In this document: in pieces, positions 24,926 through 35,400 of the stretch
How positions within the stretch are numbered: the first letter of the stretch is position 1
Layout of the letters: every line of letters starts with the position of its first letter
Source of the DNA: Roseateles_B flavus
Lineage (GTDB): Bacteria; Pseudomonadota; Gammaproteobacteria; Burkholderiales; Burkholderiaceae_C
DNA length: 64,000 nt
Direction: 5' to 3'
NCBI RefSeq assembly: GCF_039872765.1
Contig: NZ_JBDPZC010000003.1
Coordinates: forward strand, 372,001 to 436,000
The notes under the pieces: model-generated
Told to the model about the DNA's origin: nothing
What the model saw: the letters and a program-made list of their open reading frames with translations, nothing else
Database searches by the model: none
Translations under genes and position numbers: made by a program

Positions 24926-25551
24926 GCCTGATTCCGAAGAAGGGTACCGTCTACGTTGTCGATGACGATGAAGCGGTGCGCGATTCCCTGCAATGGCTGC
25001 TGGAAGGCAAGGACTACCGCGTGAAGTGCTTCGATTCCGCCGAGTCCTTCTTGAGCCGCTACGACCCGCGTGAAGTGGCCTGCCTGATCACCGACGTGCG
25101 CATGGACGGCATGAGCGGCCTGGACCTCCAGGACAAGCTGCTGGAGCGCAAGAGCCCCCTGCCCGCCGTGTTCATCACCGGCCATGGTGACGTGCCCATG
25201 GCCGTCAACACCATGAAGAAGGGTGCGATGGACTTCATCGAGAAGCCCTTCAAGGAAGAGGAGCTGCTGGCCCTCGTCGAGCGCATGCTGGAGCAGGCCC
25301 GCGTGGAGTTCTCGCAGCACCAGGAAGCGGCCAGCCGCGAGGCCCTGCTGTCGCGCCTGACCACCCGTGAAGCCCAGGTGCTGGAGCGCATCGTCGCCGG
25401 CCGCCTGAACAAGCAGATCGCCGACGACCTGGGCATCAGCATCAAGACCGTGGAGGCGCACCGCGCCAACATCATGGAGAAGCTCAACGCCAACACCGTG
25501 GCCGATCTGCTCAAGATCGCCCTGGGCGCCTCGGCCCAGGCCAAGGCCTGA
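24922..25551 (+). CDS. FixJ-family response regulator
   Basis: This is a 209-residue two-domain regulator. The receiver domain has acidic residues in VVDDDEA, the phospho-acceptor Asp58 (LITDVRMDGM), the conserved Thr/Ser region (FITGHGDVPMAV) and Lys (EKPF). The C-terminal LuxR/FixJ-type helix-turn-helix is LTTREAQVLERIVAGRLNKQ with IADDLGISIKTVEAHRANIM. It is the cognate partner of the upstream kinase, with ATG overlapping its TGA. A strong terminator follows. Its targets are unknown; the divergent pdh operon is the obvious candidate. Confidence 0.93.
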   Translation: MSLIPKKGTVYVVDDDEAVRDSLQWLLEGKDYRVKCFDSAESFLSRYDPREVACLITDVRMDGMSGLDLQDKLLERKSPLPAVFITGHGDVPMAVNTMKKGAMDFIEKPFKEEELLALVERMLEQARVEFSQHQEAASREALLSRLTTREAQVLERIVAGRLNKQIADDLGISIKTVEAHRANIMEKLNANTVADLLKIALGASAQAKA

Positions 25552-25570
25552 AGCTTCACCCCATCCCAGG

Positions 25571-25599
25571 AAAGCCGCTGAAGTTCCAGCGGCTTTTTG
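25571..25599 (+). terminator. rho-independent terminator after the response regulator
   Basis: AAAGCCGCTG (25571-25580) pairs perfectly with CAGCGGCTTT (25587-25596) around a 6-base loop and runs into a T5 tract. It lies 20 bp after the stop codon, between the regulator and folD. Confidence 0.85.
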
Positions 25600-25621
25600 C
25601 ATTCTCCGGAGCCTTTCCCCC

Positions 25622-26482
25622 ATGACCGCAACCCTCATCGACGGCGTCGCCCTCTCCAAGCAACTTCGCACCGAGGTGGCGCAGCGCGCCGCCGCCCTCG
25701 CACCGAAGGGCATCAAGCCCGGCCTGGCCGTGATCCTGGTCGGAGACAACCCGGCCAGCCAGGTCTATGTGCGCAACAAGGTCAAGGCTTGCGAAGACGT
25801 GGGCTTCCATTCGGTGCTGGAGAAGTACGAGGCCACGATGAGCGAGGCCGAGCTGCTGGCCCGCGTCGAGGCCCTCAACAACGACCCGTCCATCCACGGC
25901 ATCCTGGTGCAGCTGCCCCTGCCTGACCACATCGACGACCACAAGGTCATCGAGGCCATCTCGCCCCTGAAGGATGTCGACGGCTTCCACGTGGCCTCGG
26001 CCGGTGCGCTGATGGTCGGTGAAGCCGGCTTCAAGGCCTGCACGCCCTACGGCTGCATGAAGATGCTGGAGAGCATCGGCATGAAGGACCTGCGCGGCAA
26101 GCATGCCGTGGTGATCGGCCGCTCCAACATCGTGGGCAAGCCCATGGCCCTGATGCTGCTGCAGGCCAATGCCACCGTCACCGTCTGCCACAGCGGCACG
26201 GCGGACCTCGCCGCCATGACCCGCCAGGCCGATGTGGTCGTTGCCGCGGTGGGCAAGCGCAATGTGCTGACTGCGGATATGGTCAAGTCTGGTGCCGTGG
26301 TGATCGACGTGGGCATGAACCGCAACGACGAAGGCAAGCTCTGCGGCGACGTGGACTTCGACGGCGTGCGCGAGGTGGCGGGCTGGATCACGCCCGTGCC
26401 CGGCGGCGTCGGCCCTATGACCATCACGATGCTGCTGGTCAACACCATGGAGTCGGCCGAGCGGGTGGCGGCAGGCCGCTGA
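25622..26482 (+). CDS. folD: bifunctional methylene-THF dehydrogenase / methenyl-THF cyclohydrolase
   Basis: This 286-residue protein is the usual FolD length. It interconverts 5,10-methylene- and 10-formyl-tetrahydrofolate in one-carbon metabolism. Family motifs seen are YVRNKVKACEDVG (with the catalytic Lys), ILVQLPLP, DVDGFH, GRSNIVGKPMA (NADP binding) and TPVPGGVGPMTI. It follows a terminator, so it has its own promoter in the short gap. Confidence 0.96.
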   Translation: MTATLIDGVALSKQLRTEVAQRAAALAPKGIKPGLAVILVGDNPASQVYVRNKVKACEDVGFHSVLEKYEATMSEAELLARVEALNNDPSIHGILVQLPLPDHIDDHKVIEAISPLKDVDGFHVASAGALMVGEAGFKACTPYGCMKMLESIGMKDLRGKHAVVIGRSNIVGKPMALMLLQANATVTVCHSGTADLAAMTRQADVVVAAVGKRNVLTADMVKSGAVVIDVGMNRNDEGKLCGDVDFDGVREVAGWITPVPGGVGPMTITMLLVNTMESAERVAAGR

Positions 26483-26565
26483 GCGCCTGAGCGCCGCCGC
26501 AGCTGGCAGCTGCACCGCAAGAGCACCCGAGACACCGCAAGAGGCCCAGCGCCCAGGGAGAACCC

Positions 26566-28602
26566 GTGAACAACCCGCTGCTCAGTACCGCCCCCCTGCC
26601 CGCCTTCGCGAGCATCCGCCCCGAGCACATCCAGCCGGCCATCAGCGAACTGCTGGAGGCCGCCCGCCGGGCCCAGGCCGAGGCGACCGCGGACACCACG
26701 CCGGCGGACTTCGACACCCTCGAGCGCGTGCTGAGCATTGCCACGGAGCGCCTGTCGGTGTCCTGGGGCGCCGTCAGCCACATGAACTCGGTGGCCAACA
26801 CGCCCGAGCTGCGCGAGGCCTACAACGCCATGCTGCCGGCCGTCACCGAGTTCTACACGAGCCTGGGCGCCGACGAGACGCTGTTCGCCAAGTACAAGGC
26901 CATCCAGCGGGCGCAGGGGGCGACGCTGAACCCCGCGCGCCAGCAGGCCCTGCGCCACTGGATCCGCGACTTCGTGCTCTCCGGCGCCGACCTGCACGGC
27001 GAGGCCAAGACCCGCTTCGCCGCCATCCAGGAGCGCGCCGCCGAGCTGGGCCAGGCCTTCAGCGAGCACGTGATGGACGCCACCGACGGCTGGGTGCACT
27101 ACGCCAGCCCCGCCGAGATGGCCGGCGTGCCGGACGACGTGCTGGCCCAGACCGCCCAGGCCGCCGAGGCTGACGGCAAGCCCGGCCTGCACAAGATCAC
27201 CCTGCACTTCCCCTGCTACCTGCCGGTGATGCAGTACGCCAGCCACCGGCCGCTGCGCGAACGCGTCTACCGTGCCTACGTCACCCGCGCCAGCGAGCTG
27301 GGCGACAAGCCCGAGTGGGACAACAGCGCCCTGATGCAGGAGATGCTGGCCCTGCACCAGGAAGAGGCCGCGCTGCTGGGCTATGCCAACTACGCCGAGG
27401 TGTCCCTCGTGGCCAAGATGGCCGAGTCGCCGGCCCAGGTGATGGCCTTCCTGCGCGAGCTGGCCGCCAAGGCCCGCCCCCATGCCCAGCGTGACCTGGA
27501 CGCTCTGCGCGCCTTCGCCCGCGAGCAGCTGGCCGCCGAGTTCCCCGATGGCCAGCTGCAGGCCTGGGACCAGGCCTATGTCTCCGAGAAGCTGAAGATG
27601 GCCCGCTACGCCTTCAGCGACCAGGAGGTGAAGCAATACCTGACCCTCCCTCGTGTGCTGGAGGGCCTGTTCAGCATCCTGGAGCGCGTCTTCGGCGTGC
27701 GCCTGATCGCCGACACGGCCGAGGTCTGGCACGAGTCCGTGCGCTTCTACCGCCTGGAGCGCCAGGGTCAGCTGATCGGCCAGGTCTACCTGGACCTCTA
27801 CGCCCGCACCGGCAAGCGCCCCGGCGCCTGGATGGACGAGGTGCGCGGCCGCTGGCGCCGCCCCGAGGGTTCGCTGCAGCTGCCGGTAGCGCACCTGGTG
27901 TGCAACTTCGCGTCGCCGGTGGGTGACAAGCCCGCCCTGCTCACGCATGACGACGTCACCACCCTCTTCCATGAAGTCGGCCATGGCCTGCATCACCTGC
28001 TGACGCGGGTTGAAGAAGCCGGCGTCTCCGGCATCTCCGGCGTCGAGTGGGACGCCGTGGAGCTGCCCAGCCAGTTCATGGAGAACTTCTGCTGGGAGTG
28101 GGAGGTGCTGCAGCAGCTGTCCCGCCATGTGGACAGCGGCGAGCCCCTGCCCCGCAGCCTCTACGACAAGATGGTGGCCGCCAAGAACTACCAGGCCGGC
28201 CTGCAGACCCTGCGCCAGATCGAGTTCGCGCTCTTCGACATGCGCCTGCATGCCGAACCCGGCAGCGAGACCCGCATCCAGCAGGTGCTGGACCAGGTGC
28301 GCGCCGAAATTTCCGTCAACCCGCCGCCGGCCTTCAACCGCTTCCAGCACAGCTTCTCGCACATCTTTGCGGGCGGGTATTCTGCAGGTTATTACAGCTA
28401 CAAGTGGGCCGAGGTGCTCTCGGCCGATGCCTGGAGTGCCTTCGAGGAAGAAGGCGTGTTCAACCCGGCCGTGGGCCAGCGCTACCTGGAGAACATCCTG
28501 GAGGTGGGCGGCTCGCGCGACGCCATGGACAACTTCAAGGCCTTCCGCGGCCGCGAGCCCAGCATCGACGCCCTGCTGCGCCACCAGGGCATGGCGGCCT
28601 GA
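26566..28602 (+). CDS. prlC: oligopeptidase A (M3 family)
   Basis: This 678-residue zinc metallopeptidase, usual family length, is cytoplasmic. The catalytic HEVGHGLHH has His469, Glu470 and His473, and a downstream acidic region gives the third ligand. It degrades short peptides, including cleaved signal peptides. The start is the GTG at 26566, backed by GGGAG 5 nt upstream. It is co-directional with folD, 83 bp away. Confidence 0.94.
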   Translation: MNNPLLSTAPLPAFASIRPEHIQPAISELLEAARRAQAEATADTTPADFDTLERVLSIATERLSVSWGAVSHMNSVANTPELREAYNAMLPAVTEFYTSLGADETLFAKYKAIQRAQGATLNPARQQALRHWIRDFVLSGADLHGEAKTRFAAIQERAAELGQAFSEHVMDATDGWVHYASPAEMAGVPDDVLAQTAQAAEADGKPGLHKITLHFPCYLPVMQYASHRPLRERVYRAYVTRASELGDKPEWDNSALMQEMLALHQEEAALLGYANYAEVSLVAKMAESPAQVMAFLRELAAKARPHAQRDLDALRAFAREQLAAEFPDGQLQAWDQAYVSEKLKMARYAFSDQEVKQYLTLPRVLEGLFSILERVFGVRLIADTAEVWHESVRFYRLERQGQLIGQVYLDLYARTGKRPGAWMDEVRGRWRRPEGSLQLPVAHLVCNFASPVGDKPALLTHDDVTTLFHEVGHGLHHLLTRVEEAGVSGISGVEWDAVELPSQFMENFCWEWEVLQQLSRHVDSGEPLPRSLYDKMVAAKNYQAGLQTLRQIEFALFDMRLHAEPGSETRIQQVLDQVRAEISVNPPPAFNRFQHSFSHIFAGGYSAGYYSYKWAEVLSADAWSAFEEEGVFNPAVGQRYLENILEVGGSRDAMDNFKAFRGREPSIDALLRHQGMAA

Positions 28603-28960
28603 GCGGGCGCTCCGCGCCGCGCCTGCCGGGCACGCAGTGCGCAGGCAGGCACGGGGCACGCCGGACCGGCGGCATGGCCCCATGGGATGGATGCTGTGGC
28701 CGAAAGCCCTGTGGGCGGGAGCCTGCCGCCGGGATCAGCTCGACGGGCTTGTGGGATGGGGCCGGTTGGATGGACCCGGTCTGGTGGGCCCGGTCTGACG
28801 GACGCCTGATACGTGGCACGCAAGACGTGACACGGACTACATGACACGGTATTCGGGGTCACCGAAAAGCGGGTCATGGAACAGCGGGAGCGGTTTGAGT
28901 CGCTCGGCCTGGAGCGTGCGCATGGAAGACCCGGTTCGCACGCCCCCCGGGGCGGAAGGC
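28603..28960. other. intergenic gap between prlC and the DUF192 gene
   Basis: This 358-bp gap lies between convergent genes. A possible stem, GCCTGCC (28621-28627) with GGCAGGC (28644-28650), follows prlC but has no T-run. Short reiterations such as GTGACACGG/ATGACACGG occur near 28827-28849. I see no convincing gene; open frames here lack ribosome sites and have shadow-like composition. Confidence 0.5.
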
Positions 28961-29308
28961 TCAGCTCGCCAGGTCCAGCGCCGTTCCCGGTTCCAGGCCC
29001 AGGCGGCGCGCCATGCCGGCGCGGAGCTTGAGCACGGAGCGCGCCTGCTGGCAGCGCACGGTGCGCCAGGGCCGCACGCCGGTGACGATGCGCGCCACCG
29101 TGCCGTCGGCGTTCAGGAAGACGGCGTCCACCGCCTGGTTCATCCACCAGGTGGACAGGGTTCGGCTGGGCGCAATCCACAGCCCGTAGCTCTTGGCCTG
29201 CCCGTAGGTGGGCAGGGGTTCTCCGATGGGACGCCGCCACCAGGGCAGGGTCTTGTGCACGTGATAGGGCGTTGCCTGCCCGTCCACATGCAGGGCAATC
29301 GTGGCCAT
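28961..29308 (-). CDS. DUF192 family protein
   Basis: This is a 115-residue protein matching the DUF192 pattern: a hydrophobic core, then LSTWWMNQAVDAVFLNADG and a closing segment with RSVLKLRAGMARRLGL and a short acidic end. The family has no established function. Start 29308 has GAGGAGAG upstream; an earlier ATG adds an Arg-rich stretch with no support. It stands alone, on the opposite strand to prlC. Confidence 0.75.
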   Translation of the reverse strand: MATIALHVDGQATPYHVHKTLPWWRRPIGEPLPTYGQAKSYGLWIAPSRTLSTWWMNQAVDAVFLNADGTVARIVTGVRPWRTVRCQQARSVLKLRAGMARRLGLEPGTALDLAS

Positions 29309-29525
29309 TCCAGTCTCTCCTCGCTGCGTCCTGCGCCGGGGCTTCTCTCTCGAGCCCCTGTGCGGCAAGGCCTTGCTCTCAGGCAGCCCTCCCCGGCTGC
29401 CGCGTTCCCGCGGACGTGCCGGCGGGAGAGGGAAGATAGCGTGGCCCTCCCGCGCTGTCCGTCAGCAGCGGTGAACAGAGGTAAGGGAATGTGGAGGGCA
29501 GATGACAGCGCCGCGGACCCGGGCT

Positions 29526-30272
29526 TCAGTCCAGCGCCAGACGCTGCTGCAGGCGCTGCAGCGCAGCCTCGTCGCGCCGGCCCTGGGCGCAGCTGCGCCC
29601 CTGCTGGCAGCGCACGCCGCCCTGCCCGGGCTGCAGCACGATGCCGGGTCCGGCCTCGCCCCGCCACTGGGCCTGCACGCCCTTGCTGCTGAAGGGCTCG
29701 CTGGCTGCGGCGCTGCCGTCGGGCGGCTCGCGGGACTCTACCGCCACCTCGCCGCTGAGCACATGCACCTGGGTGGCCTGGCGGCCGTCCACCTCCACCA
29801 GGAATTCCGTGCCGCGCACGGCGGTGACGGCGCTGGGCGTACGCACCTGCCAGTGGCCGCCGGCCACCGGGGCCACCTTCTGGCCCAGCAGGCCCAGCTT
29901 CAGCAGGAAGCTGGCCATGCGCGGCTGGCCCGCCATCGCCTCGAAGTGCTCGACCAGCAGGCGGCTCTGTTCGGCCATCACGAGCACGGAGTCGTCTGCA
30001 CAGTGGAGCTTGAGGCGGGCGCCCTTGGCCGTGCGCAGCTCCATGCCCACCGGCACTGCCAGGCCCGCCTGCACGGCGCCCTGCCGGGTGCCCTGCTGCC
30101 ACTGCGCGCTGCCCTTGAGCGAGCGCACCTCGCAGGCCGCGGTGGACGGCTCCGTTGCCGCGGCCGGGCCGGCCCAGCCCAGCAGGGCCAGCAGAGCCAA
30201 GGCGGCCAGCGCGGCCCGAGGCGCAGGTTGGCCGGGCATGGGCGTCCACAAGAAAACTGGCACGAGGCGCAT
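29526..30272 (-). CDS. periplasmic FecR-domain protein
   Basis: This is a 248-residue protein with a signal peptide (hydrophobic core at about 19-38, AAATEP cleavage). A FecR domain follows, with GMELRTAKGARLKLHCADDSVL and the hallmark TPSAVTAVRGTEFLVEVDG. Here it is a free periplasmic protein with no sigma factor beside it. Such FecR-domain proteins often accompany CHASE2 signalling proteins, and one lies at 32.5-35.5 kb. Start 30272 has AGGAG 8 nt upstream. It is divergent from the orphan/caspase pair. Confidence 0.8.
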   Translation of the reverse strand: MRLVPVFLWTPMPGQPAPRAALAALALLALLGWAGPAAATEPSTAACEVRSLKGSAQWQQGTRQGAVQAGLAVPVGMELRTAKGARLKLHCADDSVLVMAEQSRLLVEHFEAMAGQPRMASFLLKLGLLGQKVAPVAGGHWQVRTPSAVTAVRGTEFLVEVDGRQATQVHVLSGEVAVESREPPDGSAAASEPFSSKGVQAQWRGEAGPGIVLQPGQGGVRCQQGRSCAQGRRDEAALQRLQQRLALD

Positions 30273-30445
30273 GGACTTCTCCTGCAGGGGACTGCGGCAA
30301 GTCTAGCCCGCTCGCCCGCGGCTGCGCAGGCCGCCAATGCGGGGGGCGATGTCGCCGGTTTCCCTGCCATCGCCGCCTTGCCGCGGCGCGCTGCGCGGGC
30401 GCAGAATTCCCGCAGCTCGCCAGAGATCTGGCCGGAGGTGCCCGC

Positions 30446-31201
30446 ATGAACGCCTCACCCGCACCGCGCCTGCTGCGCAGCGCGCTCCTCGCGGCCCTGC
30501 TGCTGGCGATGGTCGCCTCGCCGCCCCTGCAGGCCCAGCAGTCGGCCAATGCGGCGCTGGACCAGTGCATACGCGGCCAGCAGCGCGGCAGCGGCTTGCT
30601 GGGCGGTCTGCTGGGCGCGCTGGGAGGCCTGGGCGTGCACCTGGGTCGGCGCAGCGAGGACCGCAGCAACGAGCGCGGCGGCGTCAGCGTCAGCGTGGGA
30701 GCCGGCACCGGCGGCGCCCTCGGCCTGGCCTCGGCCTATTTCAATGCCGCCGCGACCTGCTTCAGGAAGCACCCGGAGTGGCTGCCCGAGTCCCGCCTGG
30801 AGCGCGGCCAGGACGTCGACGCCCTGGCACGCGAGACAGACTACCGGCCAGAGCAGGGCCTGCTGGCCCGCAGCACCCGGGTCGAGATGCCCGCCCAGGC
30901 GCGGCCTGACAGCGCGGTGGAGGTGCGCAGCCGCTTCATCCTGCTGACGCCCGACGGTGCCGAGGCCGCCGTGCAGATCGAGCGCCTTCTCTTCGCCGTG
31001 GTGGAGGGCCAGGAAAGCGCCCTGCCCCTGCCCGCCCAGGCCCAGGAGCAGCGCGTGCTGCCGCCGGGCGAGCACCTGGACCTCGTGCGCCTGCCCATCC
31101 CCAAGGACGCGCCGCTGGGCACGGTCTACCGGCTCGAGTTCCGCATCCGCGCCGGCGAGCTGCCGGCCTCCAGCGCGCAGGCGCAGGTCCAGGTGATCTG
31201 A
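30446..31201 (+). CDS. secreted protein of unknown function
   Basis: I do not recognise this 251-residue protein. A signal peptide at 1-30 (ending LQAQQ) is followed by a Gly/Leu-rich segment (GSGLLGGLLGALGGLGVHLG) that could insert in or cross a membrane. Then come a polar Ser/Gly/Val patch and a beta-rich C-terminal half (VEVRSRFILLTPDGAEAAVQ). GGAGGTG precedes the start. It is 9 bp upstream of the caspase-like lipoprotein gene, so the two are very likely co-expressed and may be partners. Confidence 0.65.
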   Translation: MNASPAPRLLRSALLAALLLAMVASPPLQAQQSANAALDQCIRGQQRGSGLLGGLLGALGGLGVHLGRRSEDRSNERGGVSVSVGAGTGGALGLASAYFNAAATCFRKHPEWLPESRLERGQDVDALARETDYRPEQGLLARSTRVEMPAQARPDSAVEVRSRFILLTPDGAEAAVQIERLLFAVVEGQESALPLPAQAQEQRVLPPGEHLDLVRLPIPKDAPLGTVYRLEFRIRAGELPASSAQAQVQVI

Positions 31202-31210
31202 GGCCGGGCG

Positions 31211-32446
31211 ATGCGACGCCGCGCGCTGCTGGCCCTCACCTCGCTGCCCCTGCTGCCGCTGGCGGGCTGCGTCTCGCCCCAGCAGGTGCGCGGCTACGAG
31301 CGGGCCTACCTGGCTCATCAGCTGAGCGAACCCCAGCTGGCGCAGCTGCAGGCCCGGCTGCGCGCCGAAGGCCTGGCCGAGGCCCGCGTGGCCCGGGACG
31401 CCGTCGGTCGCGCGCAGCTGCAGGGCCGCTATGCCAGCGAGGAACAGGTGGAGACCGCCTTCGTGCTGGCCCAGGCCCTGCTGGGGCCGGCGGCGGTCTC
31501 GCCTTTCTATCCGGAGGACATCACCGAGCGGCGCTGGGAACGCGAGGCGGCGCTGGCCCTGCAGGCCCATGCCCAGGCCCGCCAGCGTCAGGCGCCGCCC
31601 TCGCGCCGGCGCGCCCTGCTGATCGGCATCAACCAGTTCCTGGACGATCGCCACCTGCGACCACTGCAGGGCGAGGACGACGCCCGCCGCGTGCAGCAGT
31701 ACCTCGCCCGGGCCGGCTACGAGACCACCGCGCTGCTCGGGCCCGAGGCCACGCGCAACGCCATCGAGTCGGCCATCGCCGCCCTCGGCCGCGCGCTGGG
31801 CAGCGACGACGAGCTCTTCATCTACGTCTCCAGCCACGGCGCCCTGCCCCTGCCCGGGCCGGCGGGCGGAGACGACCGGCGCATGTCCATCGTGGCCTAC
31901 GACTCCGGCGATGCGCTGGGGCCACGCAGCCGCGACGCCGCCGAGTACCTGCTGCGCCTGCAGCGCAGCAGCGTGCGGGACAGCCTGCTGCAGGACCTGG
32001 CCCAGCGGCCCAGCCGCCAGACCCGCGCCCTCATCGACACCTGCTACAGCGGCGAGATGCTGCAGTCCCTGCGCCTGGAGCCCCTGCCCGCCGGCCTGGC
32101 GGAGCAGCGCGAGGGCATCGCCCTGCAGCCGTGGGCCGCCACGGCGCGTGCCCAGCGTTCGCGCTACACCCTGCTGACGGCCACCAGCCCCGGCGAGCTG
32201 GCTCTGGGTCCGCCCCCACGCGAGGGCAGCTTCGAGAGCCCCCTGCGCAGCGGCCGGCGCCTGCGCGGTTCCTTCTTCACCCAGCTGCTGTTCGAATGCC
32301 TGGAGCAGCGCCAGGGCCTGCTGCAGGAGGCCTTTGCCGATGCCGAGCGCCTGACCGCGCAGCTGGCCCGCCAGGTCAGCGCCGGCCGGCTGACGCAGAC
32401 GCCGCGCCTGCTCAGCACCATGGCACGCGGCCAGGACCGCCTCTGA
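31211..32446 (+). CDS. caspase-fold (peptidase C14-like) lipoprotein
   Basis: This is a 411-residue protein. A lipoprotein signal ends LAGC (lipidated Cys20). An Ala/Gln/Arg-rich helical region at about 24-130 precedes a caspase-like domain. That domain starts RRALLIGINQF and carries the His209 (IYVSSHGA) and Cys278 (ALIDTCYSGEM) dyad in the usual order. This places a potentially active caspase-type protease outside the cytoplasm, anchored to a membrane. The gene follows a secreted orphan and lies between two FecR-domain genes and a CHASE2-GGDEF-EAL gene. Substrates are unknown. Confidence 0.82.
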   Translation: MRRRALLALTSLPLLPLAGCVSPQQVRGYERAYLAHQLSEPQLAQLQARLRAEGLAEARVARDAVGRAQLQGRYASEEQVETAFVLAQALLGPAAVSPFYPEDITERRWEREAALALQAHAQARQRQAPPSRRRALLIGINQFLDDRHLRPLQGEDDARRVQQYLARAGYETTALLGPEATRNAIESAIAALGRALGSDDELFIYVSSHGALPLPGPAGGDDRRMSIVAYDSGDALGPRSRDAAEYLLRLQRSSVRDSLLQDLAQRPSRQTRALIDTCYSGEMLQSLRLEPLPAGLAEQREGIALQPWAATARAQRSRYTLLTATSPGELALGPPPREGSFESPLRSGRRLRGSFFTQLLFECLEQRQGLLQEAFADAERLTAQLARQVSAGRLTQTPRLLSTMARGQDRL

Positions 32447-32458
32447 GGCCGGGCCGGC

Positions 32459-35400
32459 TCAGGCGCGGGCCAGCCATGCTGTGGCCTGGGCTTCCGGCAG
32501 GGCCTTGGCGAAGAGCCAGCCCTGCCCCACCTGCACGCCGAGCCGGGCCAGCAGCTCGGCCTGCGCCTCGTCCTCCACCCCCTCGGCCAGAGTCTGCTTG
32601 CCCAGGGCCAGGGCCAGGCCCACGATGGTCCGCACGATCTCCTGCGCCTCCAGACCGGCGGCCAGGCGCATCACGAAGCTGCGGTCGACCTTCAGCGTGT
32701 CGAAGGGGAAGCGGTGCAGATAGGCCAGGGAGGAGTAGCCGGTGCCGAAGTCGTCGATGGAGAGCTTGAAGCCCATCACGGAGAGCTGACGCAGCAGCTC
32801 GGCGCTGCGGGTGGGGTTGGCCATGGCCATGCTCTCGGTGACCTCCAGCTTGAGCTGCCGGGCGGGCACGGCACCGAGCGCGGCCAGGGTGTCGCGGGCG
32901 TCGCGCAGCAGCTCGTCCTCGCGCTCCAGCTGCACGCCGGAGACATTCACCGCGATCTCGCCCTGGAAGCCCTGCGCGGCCCAGCGCTGCAGCTGCGCCG
33001 CGGCCTCCAGCAGGGTCCAGCGGCCGATGGCGGCGATCTGCCCGCTGGCCTCGGCCACGGGGATGAAGTCCCCCGGCATGATCAGACCGCGCTCGGGATG
33101 CTGCCAGCGCAGCAGGGCCTCGAAGCCCAGCAGGCGGCGATCGGACAGGCGGATGAAGGGCTGGTAGTGCAGCTGGAACTGCCCGCCTTCCTGCAGGGCC
33201 CGCTCGATCTGCTCGCGCATCCAGCGCCGTGAGTGCTCGACCAGCTGCTCGGCCGCATCGAAGGCATGCAGATGGCCGGGCCCCTGGGACTTGGCCCGGG
33301 CCAGGGCGGACTCGGCGGCGGCGAGCAGCTCGTCGACCTCCCCCGGCCCCTGGGCCTGGTGCGCCCAGCCCACGCAGGCCTGCAGCTGCACCTGCTGCAC
33401 CGGCAGGGCCGGGGTGTCGCCGCCCATGGACACCGGCGTCGCACCGATCTCGAAGGGGGCCGCCAGCTGCTGCAGCGCCCAGACGGGCCAGCCACCGGGG
33501 GCGCCACCGCCCGGCTCCAGCGGCCCGCTGAAGCCCAGGCCGAACTCGTCGCCCGACAGCCGGGCCAACAGCAGGCCCTGCCCTTGTGCACGCGCCATCA
33601 CCTCGGCCTCGCGCAGGCGCCGGGCCAGCTGGCGCAACACCTCGTCACCGGCCAGGGGGCCGTGGACCTCGTTGAAGCTGCGGAACTCGTCCAGGCCCAG
33701 CATCAGCAGGCCCAGCTCGCGCCGGCCCGGAGCCAGGCTCATCATCTGAGCCAGCTGGGTGCGAAAGGCCGTGCGGTTGGGCAGGCCGCTGAGGCGGTCA
33801 TGCAGGGCGTCGTGGCTCAGCTGCTGCTGCAGGCGCTGCTGCTCGCTGATGTCACTCAGCGAGCCCGCCATGCGCAGCGCCCGCCCGCCGCGCGGCTCGC
33901 GAATGGCCGCGCCCTTGAGCAGGAGCCAGCGCTGCTGGCCGCCCTGCTCGAACTGCAGCACCTGGTGCAGTTGCAGGCTGCGCCCCTGCAGATGGGCCTC
34001 GATGGCGGCCTGCAGCCCTTCCCGCGCAGCCGGCGCCAGGGGCTTGCCGAGGGTGTCGATGCCTTGCGCCTCATCTGCGGCCAGGCCCAGCAGGGCGAGG
34101 CAGCGCGGCGAGAAGTGCACGCTGCCATGGACCAGGTCCCAGTCCCACAGCCCGTCGTTGGCGCCGCGGGCGGCCAGGGCATAGCGCTGCTCGCTCTCAC
34201 GCAAGGCCTGCAGGGCCTGGCGGCGCCGGGCCTGTTCGCTGAGGCCCCGGATGAAGATGGCGCCCAGCGAGGCCAGCACCAGGCTCAGCAGCGGCAGGCC
34301 CAGGTCCAGCACATGGTGGCGCGCCAGGCCCCACTGCAGGGCCAGGGCCAGCGCCAGCAGCAGGACGGCCTGCAGCGCATAGGCGCGCCACAGGCCCAGC
34401 CGCGCCAGGCTCAGGCCCACCAGCAGGGGCAGGCCCAGCATCAGGCCCATCTCCATCAGCGCGGCCAGCGGCGGGTGGCGCAGCACGCGCTGGCTCAGCA
34501 GGTTGTCCACCGCAGTCGCCAGACGCTCGACGCCCGGCAGGCCGCCGTCGAAAGGGCTGGGGAAGGCGTCACCCGCGCCCAGGGCCGTGCTGCCTAGCAG
34601 CAGGATGCGGTCGTGCAGGCGCTCGGGCGGCACGCGGCCCTCCAGCAGGTCGATGAAGCTGATCTGCTCGAAGCGGCCGGCCGGGCCGTAGTAGTTGATC
34701 CACTGCCGGGACAGCGCATCCAGCGGCAGGGTCAGGTCTTGCCACAGCACGGCCTCGCCCAGCTGCGCCCGGGCCTGCGCCCAGTCCAGGCCGCGCGACG
34801 CGCCGGCCAGGCGCAGCGCCAGCGAGGGGTAGAGCTCGCCCTCGTAGGCCAGCACCGGCAGGTCGAAGGGCACGGCGCCGTCCACGCCACGCTGCACGCT
34901 GACATGACCCAGCGCCGCCGCCGCGCGGGCCAGCAGCGGCAAGGGCTGGCGCAGGGTGCAGGCCTGGAACAGCTGGGCCGCGTCGCCGGCATAGCGGGTG
35001 AAGGCGCTGCGCAGCACGGCCTCGTCCGGCTCGACGGCCTGCTCGCCAGCCTCCAGCTCGGCGGGCAGGGCAAAGGGCAGCAGCACCGTGCCGACCTGAG
35101 TCATCGCCGCGGCCAGGGCCTCATCGTCGGCAGGATCGGCGGCGGGCGCCAGCAGCAGGGTGTCCAGGGCCAGGGCGCGGGGCCGGGCCTGGGCGATGGG
35201 GGCCAGGGCTTGGGCCAGCTGGGCGCGGTCGGGCACGATGCGACCCAGGGCCTGCAGGCTGCGGTCATCCACGGCCACCAGCGTGATGGGCGCCTGGGGC
35301 TGCAGGGGGCCGCGCAGCTGCAGCTGGGCGTCCAGCAGCAGGCGGTCCAGACGCTGCAGCAGCGGCCACTGCGCGCGCTGCGACCACAGCAGCAGGCACA

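Noticed and set aside
28841..29692. Open frame on the plus strand after prlC
   Set aside because: It crosses the DUF192 gene on the other strand, has no ribosome site and has low-complexity composition.
29526..30272. FecR protein as part of an ECF sigma/TonB iron-uptake regulation unit
   Set aside because: There is no sigma factor or TonB receptor beside either FecR gene, and both are secreted with no cytoplasmic anti-sigma part.
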